In this document: positions 59,073 to 64,000 of the stretch, one piece after another | Position numbering within the stretch: the stretch's first letter is position 1 | Layout: each line of letters opens with the position of its first letter | Source: an uncultured bacterium | Lineage (GTDB): Bacteria; Cyanobacteriota; Vampirovibrionia; Gastranaerophilales; Gastranaerophilaceae | DNA: 64,000 bases | Direction: 5' to 3' | NCBI GenBank assembly: GCA_902779645.1 | Contig: CACZCH010000002.1 | Coordinates: forward strand, 114,697-178,696 | Translations under genes and position numbers: made by a program | Notes under the pieces: model-generated | Told to the model about the DNA's origin: nothing | Databases searched by the model: none | Seen by the model: the letters and a program-made list of their open reading frames with translations, nothing else

Positions 59073-60173
59073 TTACCCTTTATTTCTTTTTGCCACAAAA
59101 GGCAGTTTTACAATTTCGGCATCGTGCAATTTTTCTCGTATCATGATTTGAATTGTAGAACCAACATTATAATTGTCAAGAGGTGGGTACACATAGGCTA
59201 ACCCGATATTTTCACCTCTTATCGGCGATACACCTCCTGATGTAACAAATCCGACTTTTTCTCCGTTTGAATAAACTTCATATTCGTGGCGCGCTATTGA
59301 TTTATCCAGCATCCTAAATCCTATTAATTTTTTACCGGCACCCTCTTTAATTTGTCTCATTATAACTTCTTTTCCGTTATAATCATCTTCTTTATCCTTT
59401 GGAATAGACCAGCCCAAACCTGCTTCTATCGGAGTAGTATCCTCATTTAAATCGTTACCGTACAAATGAAGAGCTGCCTCTAATCTTAATGTATCTCTTG
59501 CTCCCAGTCCAATTGGTTTAATTCCGTACTCTTTACCTGCTTCAAGAAGCTTGTCCCACATATATTCCGCAAACTCATTTTTTACCATTATCTCAACGCC
59601 ATCTTCACCTGTGTATCCGGTTCTTGAGAGCCAAACATTAATATTAAACAACTCGCTTCTCTTAATAGAGAAAAACGGAGGTAAATAATTTTCTCCCAGA
59701 CTCATAATCAAATCACAAGCTTTAGGGCCTTGTACAGCAATCAAAGAATATTTGTGAGATATATTTTCTATCTCTACATTGAACCCTAGCTGATTTCTTG
59801 TCATCCAGTTTAAATCTTCATCAACTCTTGATGCATTTGCGATTATTAAATACTTTTTATCTTCAAGCTTATAAATAATTAAATCATCTATAAGTCCGCC
59901 CTGTTTGTTAGGAAGCTGACAATAAACAGCCTTTTTATCAACAAGTTTTGATATATTTTGAGGGACAATCTTATTAAGAAACGGAAGTGCATCTTCTCCG
60001 TGTACTATTAACTCTCCCATGTGAGAAACATCGAAAAGTCCGACATTTTCTCTAACGGTTTTATGTTCTTCAATAATTGAACTATATTGAACAGGCATAT
60101 CCCATCCTGCAAAATCTACCATTCGCGCACCTAATTCAATGTGCCTGTCATGCAAAAAAGTTTGCTTTGTCAT
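59073..60173 (-). CDS. gcvT: Glycine cleavage system T protein (aminomethyltransferase)
   Basis: 366 residues, normal length. LFDVSHMGELIVHGEDA, YCQLPNKQGGLIDDLIIYKL, ALQ-type block AVQGPKACDL, RTGYTGEDGVEIMV and LGARDTLRLEAALHLYG carry the folate-binding and catalytic residues. It moves the one-carbon unit to tetrahydrofolate. First gene of gcvT-gcvH-gcvPA. No glycine riboswitch is recognised in the 98-base upstream gap. Confidence 0.96.
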   Translation of the reverse strand: MTKQTFLHDRHIELGARMVDFAGWDMPVQYSSIIEEHKTVRENVGLFDVSHMGELIVHGEDALPFLNKIVPQNISKLVDKKAVYCQLPNKQGGLIDDLIIYKLEDKKYLIIANASRVDEDLNWMTRNQLGFNVEIENISHKYSLIAVQGPKACDLIMSLGENYLPPFFSIKRSELFNINVWLSRTGYTGEDGVEIMVKNEFAEYMWDKLLEAGKEYGIKPIGLGARDTLRLEAALHLYGNDLNEDTTPIEAGLGWSIPKDKEDDYNGKEVIMRQIKEGAGKKLIGFRMLDKSIARHEYEVYSNGEKVGFVTSGGVSPIRGENIGLAYVYPPLDNYNVGSTIQIMIREKLHDAEIVKLPFVAKRNKG

Positions 60174-60271
60174 AATATAAATACTCCCTAATCTATATAT
60201 TTATTTTCGTGTATGAATATGCTTCATGTCAAGGGGAAATATTTAATCTATTACATATAATGGTAAAATTT

Positions 60272-61402
60272 TTACAATACAACACTTAACACTTCTTCAA
60301 AATCTTTCAGCCTGCAATCAGCAGTTAAAGAAATGCGAAGCCTTGATGTTCCTTCAGGAACTGTAGGAGGGCGAATTGCCGGAATATAAAACCCCATTGA
60401 GCGAAGCTGTTCTGAAACTTTTACAGTCTTTTCATTGTCTCCTATAACAAGAGGTATTATATGAGTTTTAGATGGCGTCACAACCCCTCTTAAACTCAAA
60501 GATACATGAACGGCCTTTGTTAAATGTTCAAGTTTTTTCTTCTGAGTTTTTATATAGTCGAGTTTTTCTGTCAAAAGCCAATTTGACCAAGCAATATTAA
60601 TAGGCGGAATAGAAGTTGAAAATATAAACGAACGAGCTTTGTTTGTCAAATATGAAATAATTTGATTGTTAGAAACGCAAAATGCGCCGAATGACCCGAC
60701 AGCCTTTCCGAACGTAGCTGTTATAATATCAACATCTTTACAGAAGCAAACACCCGAAAGATTATCCCCATAAGCACAGAACGCATGCGCCTCATCTATC
60801 ATAAGCAGACAATTATACTTATTTTTTAATTCAATCAACTTATCAATATCTGCCACATCACCATCCATACTAAACACGGATTCTGATATAATTAAAGCCC
60901 GCTTATAATCACTACGCTTTGTTTCAAGCATCTTATCCAAATTATCATAATCCAAATGTTTATACCTGAAAAAATCGCCTTTACTTAACTGCATGCCGTC
61001 AATAATACTTGCATGATTAAGCTTATCAGAAAAAACTACATCACCTTTCCCGATAAGCGCAGATACAACTCCCAAATTAGCTTGATATCCTGTATTAAAA
61101 ATAAGCGCTGATTCTTTGCCAAAAAGATTTGCAACAGTTTTTTCCAACTCTTTATATTCAGGAGATGAACCGGTTAAAAGACGCGCAGAAGCAGATGACA
61201 GGGGCAAATTTTTAAATTTATTGATGAACATCATTCTTAGTTCATTTTTTGTACTAATTCCCAAATAGTCATTTGAAGCAAAGTTAACATATTCAATCCC
61301 GTCTACAATAATTTTTCCGTCAGATTTAGATTCTATATTAGGAATTGCTCTCAGTTGATTATTTTGTTTTAATTTTTCCAGTTCTTCCGCTATTCTTTTC
61401 AT
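60272..61402 (-). CDS. bioF: 8-amino-7-oxononanoate synthase
   Basis: 376 residues, alpha-oxoamine synthase family. FASNDYLGIST, FNTGYQANLGVVSAL, DEAHAFCAYG, the PLP lysine in ATFGKAVGSFGAF and RPPTVPEGTSRLRISLTA (a hallmark of BioF rather than glycine acetyltransferase) are visible. It makes KAPA from pimeloyl thioester and alanine for biotin. It overlaps the ctpA stop by four bases. Confidence 0.87.
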   Translation of the reverse strand: MKRIAEELEKLKQNNQLRAIPNIESKSDGKIIVDGIEYVNFASNDYLGISTKNELRMMFINKFKNLPLSSASARLLTGSSPEYKELEKTVANLFGKESALIFNTGYQANLGVVSALIGKGDVVFSDKLNHASIIDGMQLSKGDFFRYKHLDYDNLDKMLETKRSDYKRALIISESVFSMDGDVADIDKLIELKNKYNCLLMIDEAHAFCAYGDNLSGVCFCKDVDIITATFGKAVGSFGAFCVSNNQIISYLTNKARSFIFSTSIPPINIAWSNWLLTEKLDYIKTQKKKLEHLTKAVHVSLSLRGVVTPSKTHIIPLVIGDNEKTVKVSEQLRSMGFYIPAIRPPTVPEGTSRLRISLTADCRLKDFEEVLSVVL

Positions 61403-62625
61403 TTTTTAGTTAAAATTTCTTTTGCTCTTTCTAATTGTACATCAGGCTGATTTTCCACGAGAAAATCAATATCAGAACCGACTTCTACATCAGGCTTTAT
61501 ACCGAGTTTATTAATATCAGTACCGTTAGGAGTCAAATATCTTGCAATAGTAACATTTAACCCTGTGCTGTTTGGTAAAGGTACAACCTTCTGTACAAGT
61601 CCTTTTCCGAATGTTTTATTACCAACCAGTGTTGCCTTATGAGCGTCTTTTAAAGCACCAGATAATATTTCACTTGCACTTGCACTTGTACCATTAACTA
61701 AAACCACAACCGGCTTATCTAACGGAATACCTTCATCACGTGCTCTTATTGATTTTTTATATCCGTTTCTATAAATAATATCAACAATTTTCCCTTGATT
61801 AATGAATCTATCTGCAATAAATACAGCATTATCCAACAATCCGCCTGTATTACCGCGCAAATCAATAATCAAAGAATCTGTATCTTTTGTATTATTAAGA
61901 GCTTCTATAAATTCATTAGGCGTTGTACCGCTCATAAAACTTACTATTTTAATATATCCGATATGATTATCCAAAATTGAACTTTTAACAGATTTAATCT
62001 TAATTTCTTTACGCTTAATGAGCTTATTAAACTTCTTACCGTCTCTAAGAATTGTTAATTCGACGACACTGTTTTCCGGACCTCTAACAAGATTAGCAAC
62101 TTCAGATACGTTCATCCCTGCTATATCTTTCCCGTCAACATGTGTTATAATATCGCCTTGCTTAAGCTGTGCGAAATCGGCAGGAGTCCCAGGCATTACA
62201 TTAAATATTTCTGTTTTACCTGAATTAGAATAAATATTAACGCCGATACCATAAATTTTCGATGTAATAGAAGTAGTTAACTCCTCAAAATCCTTCTTCG
62301 TCATAAATCTTGTATATGGCTCATCAAGACTCGCAATCATAGTATCTATTGCAACTTTTGCATCTTCTTGGGTTTTAATCTTACCTTGATATCGGTTTTT
62401 CCATCTGTACCAATCCTGATGGTTTAAACTTGGTTCATAATACTCTTTACTTATAACTCTCCAAGTCCTGTCAAAAAGTCTCTGAGGGGATATTTCATCA
62501 GTATTCACCATCTCTTGACGTAAAAAATACGAATTAGTCTTGGTAAATGTTGATAAAAATACTTTGTTAAAAATTACCAAAATTAAAACGGACAATATAA
62601 ATATAAGTAATTGCTTTTTCTTCAT
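61399..62625 (-). CDS. ctpA: C-terminal processing peptidase, S41 family
   Basis: 408 residues. N-terminal membrane or signal segment (LLIFILSVLILVIFNKVFL), then a PDZ domain (GIGVNIYSNSGKTEIFNVMP, QGDIITHVDGKDIAGM, about 115-200), then the protease core with the catalytic Ser in NGTSASASEILSGAL and Lys in NKTFGKGLVQKVVPL. It degrades or trims periplasmic proteins at their C-termini. Coupled to bioF. Confidence 0.95.
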   Translation of the reverse strand: MKKKQLLIFILSVLILVIFNKVFLSTFTKTNSYFLRQEMVNTDEISPQRLFDRTWRVISKEYYEPSLNHQDWYRWKNRYQGKIKTQEDAKVAIDTMIASLDEPYTRFMTKKDFEELTTSITSKIYGIGVNIYSNSGKTEIFNVMPGTPADFAQLKQGDIITHVDGKDIAGMNVSEVANLVRGPENSVVELTILRDGKKFNKLIKRKEIKIKSVKSSILDNHIGYIKIVSFMSGTTPNEFIEALNNTKDTDSLIIDLRGNTGGLLDNAVFIADRFINQGKIVDIIYRNGYKKSIRARDEGIPLDKPVVVLVNGTSASASEILSGALKDAHKATLVGNKTFGKGLVQKVVPLPNSTGLNVTIARYLTPNGTDINKLGIKPDVEVGSDIDFLVENQPDVQLERAKEILTKK

Positions 62626-62714
62626 AACTTAATTTAACAACAAGGGGTAAATCAAAGCAATAGCATAAATTGTTTCCGCCATGCTTATTCAGAATAATTT
62701 AAAATATAAAATAA

Positions 62715-62746
62715 AAAAGAAACCAATTAATACATTGGTTTCTTTT
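62715..62746. terminator. Terminator downstream of 62767 gene
   Basis: AAAAGAAACCAAT (62715-62727), loop TAATAC, ATTGGTTTCTTTT (62734-62746). A 13-bp stem 20 bases past the minus-strand stop codon. Confidence 0.88.
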
Positions 62747-62766
62747 AATATTATTTGTTTTGTTGT

Positions 62767-63564
62767 TTATACTTGTACTTTTTTGTAATCTTTAATTACA
62801 AGTTCTGGATAGTTATTTTTAAGGTATTCAATTACTTTTTCATCTTTTAATTGATTTTCATGAGGTGTAACAAATAACTTTCCTCTAGCATCAAATATAG
62901 TGTTTCTAGAATTTTCTCTATTTAATTGTCTAATTATCTCATCAATTGAAGTTTTTAAATTTTTTAAATTTTTGGAATTTTTACCTTGATAAATATCATC
63001 TAATTTTGATTGTATAACTAAAGTGTTAGGATAAAAAATCTCTTTTAATTTTTTGTAGTAGTTGTCTGCATAATCTGTTATACCTAATTGCGGATCTATA
63101 ATAATTGCTTCTTTATCTTTTAAAACTAGAGACTTCCCATCTTGAACAGCTTTATCAGTAATAAAACATACACTGTGTTTTAAACCATCAATTATAGCTG
63201 AATAAATATTCTTCTGACCGTTTATCCTTCCAATCGTTGATGCTAACATAGCCTCTTCATAACTATTGCCTAATTTTCTATTTTTTAAAGAATTTATTAT
63301 TGCATTATGCGGGGATTCATTAAATTTTAACCTTAACATGATTTGTTTCATGGTTATCAGCATATTATATATAAGGTTACTTTTTCCATAATACTTATTG
63401 AATCTATTCAAGCAAGGATTAGTGCTGTCATTAAAATGTTCAAAACGAGAAGGTAAAATATGCGGATAAACACTTTTTGCTTTTCTTTGAATAATATCCG
63501 CAGTTTTTAACCCCTGCTTCATTCCGAATGATGTTTGGTAATTAGAATTTGTAATCGTATTCAT
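62767..63564 (-). CDS. F-box-tagged protein with papain/transglutaminase-like pattern and Cys-to-Ser change
   Basis: 265 residues from ATG 63564; the ATG at 63594 is in frame but has no better ribosome site. The N-terminus MNTITNSNYQTSFGMKQGLK fits the tag. Residues 97-160 have the order seen in papain-fold or transglutaminase-like effector enzymes: GN-x-YEEAMLA, H130 in GLKHSVCFI, D157 in IIIDPQLG. The position where such proteins carry the catalytic Cys is Ser101 (codon AGT at 63262-63264, one base from TGT). If the fold call is right, the enzyme is inactive or altered. A degenerate bipartite motif promoter lies upstream. No signal peptide. Confidence 0.6.
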   Translation of the reverse strand: MNTITNSNYQTSFGMKQGLKTADIIQRKAKSVYPHILPSRFEHFNDSTNPCLNRFNKYYGKSNLIYNMLITMKQIMLRLKFNESPHNAIINSLKNRKLGNSYEEAMLASTIGRINGQKNIYSAIIDGLKHSVCFITDKAVQDGKSLVLKDKEAIIIDPQLGITDYADNYYKKLKEIFYPNTLVIQSKLDDIYQGKNSKNLKNLKTSIDEIIRQLNRENSRNTIFDARGKLFVTPHENQLKDEKVIEYLKNNYPELVIKDYKKVQV

Positions 63565-63613
63565 ATAAGAACTCACTTTCCACCCGACAGGCAAATTTCT
63601 ACACTTGTGATTT

Positions 63614-63643
63614 TAGTAAGTTTCGTGAAGAATAGAAATTGCC
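63614..63643 (-). promoter_or_regulatory. Bipartite motif promoter (copy F, degenerate)
   Basis: On the minus strand GGCAATTTCT, 11 bases, AACTTACTA. The upstream half is perfect, the downstream half keeps six of nine positions. About 50 bases before the start codon at 63564. Confidence 0.45.
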
Positions 63644-63710
63644 TAAAAATTTTAAAATATTTACATTTCTTAATAATTTCTCTTTTTCAACATTCAATTT
63701 TTCTACAAAA

Positions 63711-63746
63711 AAAAAAGAAACCGATTATCCAATCGATTTCTTTTTT
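63711..63746 (-). terminator. Terminator of the left 5S rRNA gene
   Basis: On the minus strand AAAAAAGAAATCGATT, loop GGAT, AATCGGTTTCTTTTTT: a 16-bp stem with one G-U pair, 13 bases past the 5S 3' end. A near copy follows the right 5S gene. Confidence 0.9.
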
Positions 63747-63758
63747 ATTTAAAATAGA

Positions 63759-63904
63759 TGTTGGCAACGTGCTATCTTCCCAGGAGGTGGCCCTCCAAGT
63801 ATTTTCGCCTCTGCTGGGCTTTACGACCGTGTTCGGGATGACTCTGCCGAAGGAAAAGGTGACTAAATGTCACGTTTTCCTGAGAGGGAGGGTGGTTTAC
63901 AACA
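63759..63904 (-). rRNA. rrf: 5S rRNA, left copy, with apparent 29-base hairpin insertion
   Basis: On the minus strand the 3' half is a standard 5S: CCCGAACACGGTCGTAAAGC, then ACTTGGAGGGCCACCTCCTG, GGAAGATAGCACGTTGCC. The 3' end ACGTTGCCAACA can pair partly with TGTTGTAAAC at 63895-63904, giving a 146-base molecule, about 29 longer than usual. The excess matches a perfect hairpin, GGAAAA-C-GTGAC-ATTTA-GTCAC-C-TTTTCC (63852-63880), in the 5' half. Whether this is a functional variant or a pseudogene copy is unclear; the 5' boundary is approximate. Confidence 0.72.
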
Positions 63905-63905
63905 A

Positions 63906-63941
63906 AAAAAAGAAACCGATTGTCCAACCGATTTCTTTTTT
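63906..63941 (-). terminator. Terminator of the right 5S rRNA gene
   Basis: On the minus strand GAAATCGGTT, loop GGAC, AATCGGTTTC followed by T-run, with two G-U pairs. Nearly identical to the hairpin at 63711-63746. Confidence 0.88.
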
Positions 63942-63953
63942 ATTTAAAATAGA

Positions 63954-64000
63954 TGCTAGCAGCGAGCTATCTTCCCAGGAGGTGGCCCTCCAAGTATTGT
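63954..64000 (-). rRNA. rrf: 5S rRNA, right copy, 3' end only (cut by window edge)
   Basis: On the minus strand it ends with ATACTTGGAGGGCCACCTCC then TGGGAAGATAGCTCGCTGCTAGCA. The loop and helix IV/V part equals the left copy, but the helix I strand differs (GCTCGCTGCTAGCA against GCACGTTGCCAACA). The rest lies beyond the window. Confidence 0.85.

Noticed and set aside
60174..60271. Glycine riboswitch upstream of gcvT
   Set aside because: The gap is under 100 bases and shows none of the conserved riboswitch core words.

Overview
The window is a low-GC, gene-dense bacterial chromosome segment. It encodes Gram-negative envelope functions (LpxB, LpxI for lipid A), a flagellar FliO homologue with sigma-28-type promoters, a group 3 SigB/SigF-like sigma factor, a SNF2/SWIM helicase, GH57 and short-form GT35 alpha-glucan enzymes, and many short lineage-specific proteins. 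This mix best fits a gut-type non-photosynthetic relative of Cyanobacteria (Vampirovibrionia/Melainabacteria, Gastranaerophilales). That placement is inference; no search was run.

Layout, left to right. 1-2919: serine biosynthesis operon on the minus strand (class V aminotransferase, serA, serB cut by the window edge). 3-7 kb: two lineage-specific small proteins and a zinc-metallopeptidase gene set in AT-rich, repeat-filled DNA beside a tRNA-Ser gene. 7.2-11.5 kb: ruvA and two tandem 5'-nucleotidase-like genes. 11.5-19.6 kb, minus strand: GH57 enzyme, radical SAM protein, alpha-glucan phosphorylase-like protein, SNF2 helicase. 19.8-25 kb: sigma factor, prepilin peptidase, miaB, alr and a TonB-C-like secreted protein. 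25-29.6 kb: small coiled-coil proteins, lpxI, lpxB and a secreted HExxH protein. 29.7-32.3 kb: a fragmentary ribosomal region (L10 leader, rplJ, a 3'-truncated rplL, rpsL, rpsG) lacking rpoB, rpoC, fusA and tuf. 32.4-38.9 kb: repeats, a sigma-28-driven orphan gene, then a membrane/envelope operon (small membrane protein, glycine-zipper secreted protein, VWA protein, FHA-like polytopic protein, TonB-C-like protein) and rph. 38.9-46 kb: RNA methyltransferase, aminopeptidase P, parvulin, a short-RNA locus, holA-holB, a sigma-28-driven coiled-coil protein and an XRE regulator. 46-57 kb: Ski2-like helicase, recF, lysS, a histidine kinase/Nudix/chorismate mutase/receiver operon, fliO, and a sialic-acid-synthase-like/KdsC-like pair. 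57-62.6 kb: gcvT-gcvH-gcvPA, bioF and ctpA. 62.7-64 kb: a papain-fold-like protein with a substituted cysteine, then two tandem 5S rRNA genes with their own terminators.

Three patterns tie the orphan genes together. First, at least eight predicted proteins share a short N-terminal signature, M-x-[IL]-x-x-I followed within about 30 residues by an F-[KGRQ]-[AGS] box. These include phosphoesterases that are normally exported but here have no signal peptide. Second, six sites share a bipartite promoter-like motif, GGCAATTTCT-N11-TACTTTATATATA, nearly all just upstream of lineage-specific genes. Third, three near-consensus sigma-28 promoters (TAAAGTTT-N11-GCCGATAT type) precede three orphan genes, none a classical flagellar gene. 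Together these suggest an undescribed secretion or surface programme co-regulated with motility; this is a hypothesis.

The ribosomal segment is also odd: rplL loses its last helix and strand and reads into its own terminator, and an unrelated motif-driven microgene sits where rpoB would be expected.
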